From Acidobacteriota bacterium (GTDB lineage Bacteria > Acidobacteriota > Blastocatellia > Pyrinomonadales > Pyrinomonadaceae): DNA of 64,000 nucleotides. Both the position numbers and the translations under genes were made by a program. The stretch covers positions 372,001-436,000 of the forward strand of contig JAHBSI010000001.1 in the NCBI GenBank assembly GCA_019639195.1, read 5' to 3'. Positions within the stretch are counted from its first letter, which is position 1; each line of letters begins with the position of its first letter. Below are positions 8,968 through 16,382 of the stretch, piece after piece. The notes below the pieces were generated by a model. It had not been told where the DNA came from, did no database searches, and saw only the letters and a list, made by a program, of their open reading frames with translations.

Positions 8968-10077
8968 ATGCAGATCAAAGAACTAAGGCTCGTCGAGATC
9001 AAGATGCCGCTCGTGCACTTTTTCGAGACGAGCTTTGGTCGTACATACGACCGAACTATCATCCTCGTACAGGCAACCGACAGCGACGGCGCGACCGGCT
9101 GGGGCGAGGTCACCTGCGGCGAATCGCCCGGATATTCCGAAGAATGGACGGGTTCGGCCTGGGTGACGATCGAGAAGATCCTCGCACCGATGGTCATCGG
9201 GCACGAGGTCGCGTCTGCCGCCGACATTGCGGGCCTGATGACGTGGGCACGCGGCAATCGCATGGCAAAGTCCGGCATCGAGACCGCTTGCTGGGACCTC
9301 GAAGCAAAACGGCTCGGCGTCCCGCTCTGGCGGCATCTCGGCGGCGTCAACCGCGAGATCGGATCAGGCGTCTCGATCGGCATTCAGGACAATATCCCGC
9401 AGCTTCTCGAAAAGATCGCGACCGAGGTCGCCGCCGGCTACAAACGCATCAAGATCAAGATCAGCCCAAGCTGGGACTACGACGTGCTAAAGGAAGTGCG
9501 GCGTGAATTTCCCGAGATCCTGCTGATGGCCGACGCAAATTCCGCGTACAGGCTCGCGGACCTCGACCGTTTGAAGAGCTTTGACGAATTCGACCTGATG
9601 ATGCTCGAACAACCGCTCGCTCACGACGACATCGTCGATCACGCAAAACTGCAGGCCGCGATAAAGACCCCGATCTGCCTCGATGAGCCCATCAAATCCG
9701 CCGAAGACGCGCGCAAGGCCATCGAACTCTCTTCCGGACGCATCATCAACCTCAAGAACGGACGCGTCGGCGGGCACACGGAATCAAAAAAGGTCGAGGC
9801 CGTCTGCCGCGAGAACAATATTCCCGTCTGGTGCGGCGGTATGCTCGAATCCGGCATCGGCCGCGCGCACAACATCGCGATCTCGACGCTCGCCGGCTAC
9901 ACGATGCCCGGCGACGTCTCCGCCTCAAAACGCTATTGGCACGAGGACATCATCTCGCCCGAGGTCATCGTCTCCGAAAACGGCACCATCACCGCCCCGG
10001 ACGCTCCCGGCATCGGCTTCGAAATTAAACACGACCTCATCAAGAAACTCACCATCCGCGAAACGATCTTGAGTTAA
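8968..10077 (+). CDS. menC: o-Succinylbenzoate synthase / N-acylamino-acid racemase, enolase superfamily
   Basis: A 369-residue enolase-superfamily enzyme of the muconate-lactonizing subgroup. The KxK catalytic pair is in RIKIKISP (about residues 160-166). The three metal ligands are in MADANSAY, LMMLEQPL and CLDEPI, and the second lysine is in IINLKNGRVGG. GGMLESGIGRAHN is the typical C-terminal barrel loop of the OSBS/NSAR group. MenC dehydrates SHCHC to o-succinylbenzoate in menaquinone synthesis; close relatives racemise N-acylated amino acids. No other men gene is near, so the sequence alone does not choose between the two activities. Confidence 0.85.
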   Translation: MQIKELRLVEIKMPLVHFFETSFGRTYDRTIILVQATDSDGATGWGEVTCGESPGYSEEWTGSAWVTIEKILAPMVIGHEVASAADIAGLMTWARGNRMAKSGIETACWDLEAKRLGVPLWRHLGGVNREIGSGVSIGIQDNIPQLLEKIATEVAAGYKRIKIKISPSWDYDVLKEVRREFPEILLMADANSAYRLADLDRLKSFDEFDLMMLEQPLAHDDIVDHAKLQAAIKTPICLDEPIKSAEDARKAIELSSGRIINLKNGRVGGHTESKKVEAVCRENNIPVWCGGMLESGIGRAHNIAISTLAGYTMPGDVSASKRYWHEDIISPEVIVSENGTITAPDAPGIGFEIKHDLIKKLTIRETILS

Positions 10078-10095
10078 ACTCCGGCATTCGGCGGA

Positions 10096-11244
10096 TCAGC
10101 TAAAGATCCTAAGCAGACGCTCAAAGCTGAAGATCTGATTTCGCGGATTGCCCGTGATCTCTCGAACGATGCCGTCCTTCACAAATAGATTCACAAGTTC
10201 GTTTGCCGCCTTGTCGCTCAGGCCCGTCCAAACCTTCGCATCATGTCGGCTGAAAACGGGCTGCTCAAAGAGCTTGTTCAGGAGAGTGGCGGCCGGGGCG
10301 AGCCGTCGGCCATAGCTCTCATTTATTTCCCTTTCGAGGCCGGCTTTTAGCTCGATGATCGCCGTCAGGCTGTCGCGTGACCTTCTCGCCGCCTGCTCTA
10401 CGCCCTTGAGAAAATATTTCAGCCAGCCGATCATATCGTTCTCTTCGCGCGTCCTTGTCAGTTGTTGGTAATAAAGGTATCGATCCTTCTCAAAGTAGGT
10501 CGAAACGTGCAGCAGAGGCAGTTCCAAAATATTCTCCGCCGCAAGAAAAAGGGCGATCAAAAGCCTTCCCGTCCGGCCGTTTCCATCGAGGAACGGATGG
10601 ATCGTTTCAAACTGATAATGCGCCATCCCGACCTTGATCAGGCCCGGCAATCCGAACGTCGAATTGTTCAGGAACTTCTCAAGATCGCTCATCAATTCCG
10701 GGACGAGATGATGGGCCGGCGGGACGAACGCGGCATCGCTCGGCCCTGCACCGCCGATCCAATTTTGGCTTCGCCGAAATTCGCCCGGACTCTTATTCTC
10801 GCCGCGAGCTCCCTCCATCAGGCGCTTGTGTGTCTGACGAAGCAGCCTTGATGAGATCGGCAAAGTCTTCAGCTCGGAGATCGCGTCTGTCAGCGCAGCA
10901 ATATAGTTCTGCACTTCTGTCCAGTCGTCGCGTCTTTCGGGTTGTATTTCCTCAAACGGCAGGAATGCCTCATCAAATGTGGTCGCCGTTCCCTCGATGC
11001 GGCTCGATACGACGGCCTCGCTCGTCACATACAGCAGCGTAAAAAGCAGCACGTTCGGCGTCAGATGTGCATACGCGTTCAACTCGCCAAGCCGCAGCGA
11101 CGCACTTTCAAGAAGCGAATTCAGATGCGGATCCTTCCAGGCCCAATTCCGGTCGATCGTATTCGGTACAAAATATTCGTACGAATATCCGGCCTCATAC
11201 CGGCCGGCTTGAAAATCTTCGAGAAACTCTTCTTTTGCCGCCAT
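10096..11244 (-). CDS. fic: Class II Fic family AMPylase with C-terminal winged helix
   Basis: A 382-residue Fic protein. The active-site motif is intact: HPFLDGNGRTGR, with His216 and Arg227. The N-terminal inhibitory helix motif of class II Fic proteins, [S/T]xxxE[G/N], is present as SSRIEG at residues 80-85, so the enzyme should be autoinhibited through Glu84. Residues about 315-382 look like a winged helix (FSRHDAKVWTGLSDKAANEL), a common C-terminal addition. Family role: transfer of AMP to Ser/Thr/Tyr of target proteins; the target is unknown and there is no antitoxin gene beside it. Just upstream lies a striking array of dyad repeats (11285-11418). Confidence 0.93.
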   Translation of the reverse strand: MAAKEEFLEDFQAGRYEAGYSYEYFVPNTIDRNWAWKDPHLNSLLESASLRLGELNAYAHLTPNVLLFTLLYVTSEAVVSSRIEGTATTFDEAFLPFEEIQPERRDDWTEVQNYIAALTDAISELKTLPISSRLLRQTHKRLMEGARGENKSPGEFRRSQNWIGGAGPSDAAFVPPAHHLVPELMSDLEKFLNNSTFGLPGLIKVGMAHYQFETIHPFLDGNGRTGRLLIALFLAAENILELPLLHVSTYFEKDRYLYYQQLTRTREENDMIGWLKYFLKGVEQAARRSRDSLTAIIELKAGLEREINESYGRRLAPAATLLNKLFEQPVFSRHDAKVWTGLSDKAANELVNLFVKDGIVREITGNPRNQIFSFERLLRIFS

Positions 11245-11284
11245 AACTACGCCCTCGCCTCAGGATAAGAGTAGGTTCGGCCGG

Positions 11285-11418
11285 AAAAGTAACCTTACGG
11301 CTCGTTAAGATTACTTTTAGCCTCGAAAGTAATCTTAACACACATTAAGGTTACTTTTACGCTTAAAAGTCGCCTTAATCGACCGTAAGATTACTTTTAG
11401 CCTCGAAAGTAATCTTAC
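11285..11418. repeat. 40-bp-period array of alternating inverted half-sites upstream of fic
   Basis: Seven copies of a 13-15 base word alternate in orientation. Forward copies of the type (G/T)TAAG(A/G)TTACTTTT start at 11305, 11345 and 11385. Reverse copies of the type AAAGTAA(T/C)CTTA have their GT at 11289, 11329, 11369 and 11409. Both sets repeat at exactly 40 bases, and neighbouring half-sites are about 19-21 bases apart, so all fall near one face of the helix. The last dyad (11385-11418) has 13-base perfect arms around TAGCCTCG. There is no T-run, so this is not a terminator. It is best read as a multi-site operator for fic, possibly bound by its own winged helix; that last part is inference. 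Confidence 0.85.
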
Positions 11419-11432
11419 GAGCGGCATTCGAC

Positions 11433-12767
11433 TTAGAGCGTTTCGATGAACTTGTCCCAGTCTTCGAGGGCGCGATCGACCTGAACGATGTGGCGCTCGC
11501 GTTTGTTACGGTGTTTTTTGCGCAGCTCGACGGGAAGCGGTTCGAGCAGGCCGAAGGTGATGTTAACGGGCTGAAAATTCCTTGTCTCGACCGCTGAAAC
11601 GTACCGGCAAAGAGCGCCCATTGCGGAGGTTTGCGGAGCGGAAATGAGCGGTCGGCCTTCGAGAGTCCGCGTCGCGTTCAGGCCCGCGAGCCAGCCGGTC
11701 GAGACGGATTCGACGTAGCCTTCGACGCCGGTTATCTGCCCCGCAAAAAAGATATTCGGCGCGCGCCGCGTCTCCAAAGTTTCGTTCAATATCTTCGGGC
11801 TGTTGATGAACGTGTTGCGATGTATCTGCCCGAACTGCAGGAATTCTGCATTGGCAAGGCCCGGGATCAGCTTCAGCACGCGTTCCTGTTCGCCGTAGCG
11901 AAGATGATTTTGAAATCCGACGAGCCCGAACGCGTCCGCCATCAAATTCTCCTGCCGCAGCTGCACACACGCATACGGTTCGCGGCCCGTTCTCGGATCC
12001 GGCAATCCTTTCGGCTTCATCGGCCCGAAGCGCAAAGTATCAACACCGCGACGCGCGATCTCTTCGATCGGCAAACAGGATTCGAACCAATGCGTCTCCT
12101 CGAAACGCTTTAGCGGAACGCTGCGTGCCTCGACGAGTGCCGCAAAGAACGCCGCGTATTCCGCCTCGTCCATCGGACAATTGATGTAATCATCGCCGCC
12201 CTTGCCGTACCTCGCCGCCTTAAACGCGATCGACATATCGATCGAATCCGCCGCAACGATCGGCGCGATAGCGTCATAAAAATAAAGTTGATCGTCGCCC
12301 GTGAACCGCATTATCTCGGCCGTCAAAGCGTCGCTCGTGAGCGGCCCGGTCGCGATGATCGAAACCTCGTCAGGCGGAATTTCCTTGATCTCTTCGCGAA
12401 CGATCTCGATAAGCGGATGCCGTTCGATCTGCTCTGTGATGAACTCCGCAAACTTCATCCGATCGACCGAGAGTGCAGCACCTGCGGGCACTCGCGTCGC
12501 GTTCGCGGCCTCCATCACAAGCGAACTCCCGCGTCGAAGCTCTTCCTTTAAAAGGAACGGGGCCGAACCGTATTCGTCCGATTTCAAAGAATTCGAGCAG
12601 ACGATCTCTGCGAGCTTGTCCGTCCTGTGCGCAGGCGTCGTAGCGACCGGCCGCATTTCGTAAAGCCGCACGTCGGCGCCAAAACGCGCCGCCTGCCACG
12701 CGGCCTCGACACCGGCGAGCCCGCCGCCGACCACATTCACAACCTTATTTTGATCCTTCGAGAGCAT
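11433..12767 (-). CDS. trmFO: Methylenetetrahydrofolate--tRNA-(uracil-5-)-methyltransferase TrmFO
   Basis: A 444-residue flavoprotein that makes m5U54 in the tRNA T-loop using methylenetetrahydrofolate. The N-terminal FAD-binding motif VVGGGLAGVEAAWQ is at residues about 12-25. The catalytic-cysteine segment CSNSLKSDEYG lies near residue 58, and the GQITGVEGYVES motif near residue 344 is typical of the family. Length matches. The start at 12767 puts the dinucleotide-binding fold at the N-terminus as expected. It is flanked on both sides by dyad-repeat arrays and is otherwise isolated from its neighbours. Confidence 0.95.
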   Translation of the reverse strand: MLSKDQNKVVNVVGGGLAGVEAAWQAARFGADVRLYEMRPVATTPAHRTDKLAEIVCSNSLKSDEYGSAPFLLKEELRRGSSLVMEAANATRVPAGAALSVDRMKFAEFITEQIERHPLIEIVREEIKEIPPDEVSIIATGPLTSDALTAEIMRFTGDDQLYFYDAIAPIVAADSIDMSIAFKAARYGKGGDDYINCPMDEAEYAAFFAALVEARSVPLKRFEETHWFESCLPIEEIARRGVDTLRFGPMKPKGLPDPRTGREPYACVQLRQENLMADAFGLVGFQNHLRYGEQERVLKLIPGLANAEFLQFGQIHRNTFINSPKILNETLETRRAPNIFFAGQITGVEGYVESVSTGWLAGLNATRTLEGRPLISAPQTSAMGALCRYVSAVETRNFQPVNITFGLLEPLPVELRKKHRNKRERHIVQVDRALEDWDKFIETL

Positions 12768-12836
12768 TCGTTTCCAGATGAATAGACAAATGTCAGAGTA
12801 GCAAAAAATCTCGCTTTGGCAGACGGCCGATGCGAA

Positions 12837-12929
12837 TGTTTATCGAATAAACATATCGGCGGGATGTGTCGATGTTTTTCGATTTTATCGACACGTCGCC
12901 GAGATGTGTCGATGCGGTAAACATATCGG
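12837..12929. repeat. Cluster of dyad and direct repeats between trmFO and the phage cassette
   Basis: A perfect palindrome TGTTTATCGAATAAACA (12837-12853) is followed by a word GATGTGTCGATG at 12863-12874 that recurs at 12903-12914, exactly 40 bases on. Its near-inverse ATCGACACGTC lies between them at 12887-12897. A second word, TAAACATATCGG, occurs at 12848-12859 and 12918-12929. The layout recalls the array before fic (alternating orientations, 40-base step) but the words differ. It lies upstream of trmFO on its own strand and next to the phage terminator, so it could be an operator array, an edge of the element, or the remains of a lost regulated gene. Confidence 0.75.
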
Positions 12930-12934
12930 GACGC

Positions 12935-12960
12935 AAAAAAGGCGGCCGTTGCCGACCGCC
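12935..12960 (-). terminator. Rho-independent terminator closing the phage capsid operon
   Basis: On the minus strand the 20-base stem-loop at 12960-12941 (stem GGCGGTC with GGCCGCC, one G-U pair, 6-base loop) is followed by TTTTTT (12940-12935). It lies 22 bases after the last phage gene, and no further phage gene follows it. Confidence 0.85.
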
Positions 12961-12982
12961 TAAGTGATTGATGCTGCACGAT

Positions 12983-13306
12983 TTAGCTGACCGCGACGGT
13001 TGAATTTCGCTTTCCGGCGTAGATCTGGGCCATCGCGCGGCAATTTTCGAAGACCTTCGAGGTGTAGATGCCCGAACCGGGCGGATCGACCTCGACCGTA
13101 GGTGAAGCACGTGCGGCCTTGATGAGCCACGCTTCAGCAGCCGCGGCGTTCAGGTCGTATGTCGGCACCCAGCCGGAGGCCGACGGGAGAACGCCGCTTT
13201 CGTCCGGCAAGGCCGACCTTGCGAGCGTCGCGTTGAGTTCGGCTTCCGTAAGTGCCGGTGCCGAATCCCACGCGGTGATCAATTTTAGTTCGTCCAAAGC
13301 TGCCAT
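12983..13306 (-). CDS. Small phage head protein of unknown function (head-tail connector position)
   Basis: A 107-residue protein not recognised by sequence. It is acidic to neutral, with an Ala-rich helical middle (YDLNAAAAEAWLIKAARA) and a final segment VFENCRAMAQIYAGKRNST. Position directly after the capsid gene is where tailed phages usually encode a head-completion or connector protein; this is inference from order only. A GGAGG site precedes a double ATG; the second (13306) has the better spacing of 6 bases and is used, the first is at 13309. It is the last gene before the terminator. Confidence 0.6.
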   Translation of the reverse strand: MAALDELKLITAWDSAPALTEAELNATLARSALPDESGVLPSASGWVPTYDLNAAAAEAWLIKAARASPTVEVDPPGSGIYTSKVFENCRAMAQIYAGKRNSTVAVS

Positions 13307-13322
13307 CATTTGCCTCCATTTC

Positions 13323-14177
13323 CTACGCGGCCTTGTTCGCGATGAGCATCGCGAGAGCGTTCGCATTGACGACCTTTGCGCCGTAAACGTGCAGGCCTTT
13401 TACCGCATCGCCAAAACGCTTTTCGGGTTTGAACGTGTCGATCTCAAGGATCTGTTCGACGTATGACGTCGCGATCGAGTGGCCCGCGATGATCCGGAAT
13501 TTCGCTCCCGCGTCGTTCGGAACATTATTCGATTTCAGGATCTCGAAGCCTGCGGCCTCTCCGACGGCTCCGTTCGCGAGCCGGCGATCCGAACGCGTCG
13601 AGCCCGAGTTCACGAACCTGTCATCCTTCAGCAGCAAGCCGTGAAACCACGCGGGCACGACGACGAATCTTCCTTCCACCGGCGTATTCGATTCGTCCAG
13701 CAGCGTCCCGAGATCGACGAGGTATTCGTACGCGTCCGTTTTGGTCGGAACTCTCGGTGTGCCCGTCGTGCCGATCGTATTCGGCCCGGTCACCGCCGCG
13801 GACATCGCCGATGCGATAAATGCATCCGCGTACTCGCGCAGCTTCCACGCCGAACGACGCATCGCATAGTCGAGGACGTTCACATTCTGCTGTGCCTGAT
13901 CGATGCGATCGACGTAGAAGTTGAAATATTTCGCCTGATCGATCGTGAGCGTCAATTCCGTATCCGTCAGCTCGGTCGGATCATTGATATCGCTGTTCTT
14001 TACATAATCATCGACCGCAACTTCGCCGACCGACGCGATCTTCACCGTATTGCCGGCTTCGCGTATATCGCCTTCGTAATCGCGGTTCACAACTCTCGCC
14101 TGCCCGTAAACAAGCGACTCTTCAAGGGCGACGAGCAGCCTCGACGCCCAAACTGTGGGAATAAAATCCAATGCCAT
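13323..14177 (-). CDS. Phage major capsid protein (P22 coat-like HK97 fold)
   Basis: A 284-residue capsid protein. The N-terminus FIPTVWASRLLVALEESLVY, then VVNRDYEGDIREAGNTVKI and AKYFNFYVDRIDQAQQNV, is the conserved pattern of the coat-protein family in many tailed phages and prophages. RFVVVPAWFHGLLLKDDRF later in the chain is also typical. It should self-assemble into the procapsid shell around the portal. No prohead protease of the usual type is encoded nearby, in keeping with P22-like coats that are not cleaved. A clear AAAGGAGAG ribosome site lies upstream, 16 bases after the scaffold-like gene. The frame is intact and full-length. Confidence 0.9.
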   Translation of the reverse strand: MALDFIPTVWASRLLVALEESLVYGQARVVNRDYEGDIREAGNTVKIASVGEVAVDDYVKNSDINDPTELTDTELTLTIDQAKYFNFYVDRIDQAQQNVNVLDYAMRRSAWKLREYADAFIASAMSAAVTGPNTIGTTGTPRVPTKTDAYEYLVDLGTLLDESNTPVEGRFVVVPAWFHGLLLKDDRFVNSGSTRSDRRLANGAVGEAAGFEILKSNNVPNDAGAKFRIIAGHSIATSYVEQILEIDTFKPEKRFGDAVKGLHVYGAKVVNANALAMLIANKAA

Positions 14178-14198
14178 ATTCTCTCCTTTTCTCTGCTT

Positions 14199-14489
14199 TT
14201 AGCCTGCGCTCAAGACGCGGCGTACTTCGTTCCAATCAAGTCGTGCGACCTCTGTATGCGACATCTTTGCGAGTGCTTCTTTGGTCAATCGCGGTTCCGT
14301 TTGCCGGCCCGCGGCGGCGTCGATGTCACCGACCTTTGCCTGCGGCCGCTCGGTCAAGATCTTTCGAAGCTCGGCGAACTCGTGTTTAAGTTCGTCGATC
14401 GCGGTCCGGGCGGCATCCTCCGCCGGTTTTTCGTCCTCTTTCTGGATCTCGGCCGCTTCGGCCTTGTCTTCGTCTTTTTCTGTCTGCAT
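14199..14489 (-). CDS. Short scaffold-like coiled-coil phage protein
   Basis: A 96-residue, very charged protein. Residues 1-55 are almost entirely Glu/Lys/Asp/Ala helix (for example AEAAEIQKEDEKPAEDAART), and the end reads SHTEVARLDWNEVRRVL. Position directly before the capsid gene, high charge and predicted helix suit a small scaffolding protein, but it is much shorter than most. The ATG at 14489 follows an AGGAG site with an A-rich spacer; longer upstream reading is not protein-like. The gap to the portal stop (about 610 bases) is filled by the opposite-strand protease gene. Confidence 0.6.
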   Translation of the reverse strand: MQTEKDEDKAEAAEIQKEDEKPAEDAARTAIDELKHEFAELRKILTERPQAKVGDIDAAAGRQTEPRLTKEALAKMSHTEVARLDWNEVRRVLSAG

Positions 14490-14616
14490 ATTTTTTCTCC
14501 TGTCCTTTCTGCAAAATTCCTCTATGCCCGTCGTCAAGTTAGGAACCCAAGGCGGGCCGCGATTACGCGGTTCGGCTCTCGACCTTAGGGGACATGATCT
14601 TGGGAGCACATAACAC

Positions 14617-15105
14617 ATGGCGATCAACAAAGTTTCAAATCTCGAACTCGTCGCACAGCCGACCGATGGCGTCTGCTGGTGGGCGAGCGACACAATGCTT
14701 TACAAATGGTCGAAAGCGACCGGCCGCGGTTCGATGATCGATCCGCTTTCTGACTCGGGTTTTAAGTGGCGGTACGATAGCAACGGTGACTGGCCCAGCC
14801 CTCAGAACGGATTTATGGCGAGAACGCTCAAGATGGTCGAGATCTCAAGTCTCGACATTTCCTACGACGGCCTCGTCGCCGCCTTCTCCAAGCACGGCCC
14901 GATATTCGCGAGCGTCCAAAAGAATTGGCACGGCAATAATCACGGACACGCTGTCGTTTTCGGCGGTGTCGCTGACACTGGCGTCCTCGTTTACGATCCG
15001 GAGCCGATGAAGAGCGGTTCGCTCATCTGGCTGACCTGGGACCAGGTGAAAAAGGCCGTCGATGGAATGACAGTAGCGACTCCGCAGTTCCTTGCCGCCG
15101 TCTAA
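14617..15105 (+). CDS. Papain-like (AvrRpt2/C39-like) cysteine protease inside the phage cassette
   Basis: A 162-residue protein with the pattern of papain-like cysteine proteases of the AvrRpt2 group: nucleophile Cys20 in DGVCWWASDTM, catalytic His in NNHGHAVVFGG (about residue 110) and an acidic residue in VLVYDPEPM (about 126). There is no signal peptide or membrane segment. It is the only plus-strand gene between endolysin and terminator and its end overlaps the portal end by 4 bases, convergently. It is therefore expressed separately and is probably cargo (a moron) rather than a morphogenesis factor. Preceded by TTGGGAGCACATAACAC, a leader similar to that of the gene at 20078. Substrate unknown: effector, defence or capsid-maturation roles are all possible. 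Confidence 0.8.
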   Translation: MAINKVSNLELVAQPTDGVCWWASDTMLYKWSKATGRGSMIDPLSDSGFKWRYDSNGDWPSPQNGFMARTLKMVEISSLDISYDGLVAAFSKHGPIFASVQKNWHGNNHGHAVVFGGVADTGVLVYDPEPMKSGSLIWLTWDQVKKAVDGMTVATPQFLAAV

Positions 15106-16370
15106 AAAGGCGCATTGGCGTCTTTTTCTGCCAGGCCGTAACCGGCTTCGGCAAGGAGTTGAGTTGGCGGCAGCCCGAGCTGCTTTTTGAGGATCAGGTT
15201 CTCAAGTATTTCGCGTTCCGAGAGCGGTGACGGATCTTGCCAGAGCGTCACAAACCTCGCGTCCGCGACGCCTTCGATCCTCGTCGCAAAAGACAACGCG
15301 TCCGCCCAGACATCCCCGAATGTGAGCTGACGGACGCGAACTTTTGCGATAAACCTCGCACTCGCCTGCCTCAAACTTTCGCCGCTCGGGAAAGTTCCCG
15401 CCTGCTGCAGAAAATAGAACAGCGGCGTGCCCGTGACCGATGCGATGTCGGTGCGAAAGCTGTCCTTCACCTTGATGAATTGATCGAGCCTTGCGGATTC
15501 AAAGTCGCCGAATTTTGCATTCGCATCGCCCGCGATCCACAGATGCTCGACGCCCGAACGAAACGGTGCGATCGGCTTGCCTTCCGTGTCGTATTCGATC
15601 TCGATGCCCGCGGCCCAACGCTGGCGATACGCCGAGAATTCCATCGCGACGAGCATATCGAGCACGGCCTTGTTCAGCCCGTCCTGTATCGGGATCGCCG
15701 GGTCGAGCTCGGAACGTCCGGCCATCCCGATGCCCGCATTGTTCGCAAAATGAAAGACCGGCACTCTGCCGAACGGATTCTCAACAACGCTCTTTTCGCC
15801 GAACGAGACGAACTCTTTCGCATCCGGCAGCCTCGCGTCCTGTTCCCGTCGCGTTATGTAACGCTCGATGCGGTCGCGATAAAAAAGATTGAGCCGAGTG
15901 CGGCCGTCGCCCGCACGCCAGCATTTCGCGGCGAACGTGATCTCCGACGAACTTTCCTCGTCGTAAAAGACGGCGATCTGCGACGCTCTGTTCGGATGAA
16001 AGACAGCGTTTCCCGCGGCGTCCGGCCACACGATCACGTACGCGTCGCCGTTCTTTAACGCTTCGCGATGCACCTCGCCGCTCAGCATCGGCATACGCCT
16101 TTCACGCCAAAGCAGCTCGGCCCTTTCGCCCGCATCCGGCGGCCCGCTGTCGAGGCTGAATCCCGCGACTGCGAGCTTGTCCGCGACCGAATCGCACACG
16201 ACCGGACACAAGTTCAACGCGAACTCCCTAAACAGATCTCCGAACGTCGTCCGGAATTTTTCCGTCGCGAATTTCAGATCGTGTTCGCCATCGTAATAAC
16301 GCTCCGTGCGGCCGTATCGCTCGGCATTCGCAGAAAGTTTTTGCAGTGCATTTTCAATATCGCTTGTCAT
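15102..16370 (-). CDS. Phage portal protein (SPP1 gp6-like)
   Basis: A 422-residue portal protein forming the ring at the DNA-entry vertex. Recognisable features are the N-terminal YYDGEHDLKFATEKF, the clip/stem region MAGRSELDPAIPIQDGLNKA, and GTPLFYFLQQAGTFPSGESL followed by a long helix. All are usual for gp6-like portals. The length is normal for the shorter members. A GAGAGGAAAA site precedes the ATG; the gene begins 12 bases after the terminase stop, so the two are translated from one message. Confidence 0.9.
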   Translation of the reverse strand: MTSDIENALQKLSANAERYGRTERYYDGEHDLKFATEKFRTTFGDLFREFALNLCPVVCDSVADKLAVAGFSLDSGPPDAGERAELLWRERRMPMLSGEVHREALKNGDAYVIVWPDAAGNAVFHPNRASQIAVFYDEESSSEITFAAKCWRAGDGRTRLNLFYRDRIERYITRREQDARLPDAKEFVSFGEKSVVENPFGRVPVFHFANNAGIGMAGRSELDPAIPIQDGLNKAVLDMLVAMEFSAYRQRWAAGIEIEYDTEGKPIAPFRSGVEHLWIAGDANAKFGDFESARLDQFIKVKDSFRTDIASVTGTPLFYFLQQAGTFPSGESLRQASARFIAKVRVRQLTFGDVWADALSFATRIEGVADARFVTLWQDPSPLSEREILENLILKKQLGLPPTQLLAEAGYGLAEKDANAPF

Positions 16371-16382
16371 CTTTTTTTCCTC

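Noticed and set aside
11285..11418. CRISPR-like array
   Set aside because: The repeats are contiguous dyads on a fixed 40-base step, with no unique spacers and no cas genes.
11385..11418. The strongest dyad as a terminator for trmFO
   Set aside because: The stem is A/T-rich and no T-run follows on the minus strand.
14558..14580. Hairpin CCGCGATTACGCGG before the protease gene as a terminator
   Set aside because: No T-run on either strand and no gene ends there.
13479..14588. Plus-strand open frame of 369 codons over capsid and scaffold genes
   Set aside because: Shadow of coat and scaffold frames; no ribosome site or domain.
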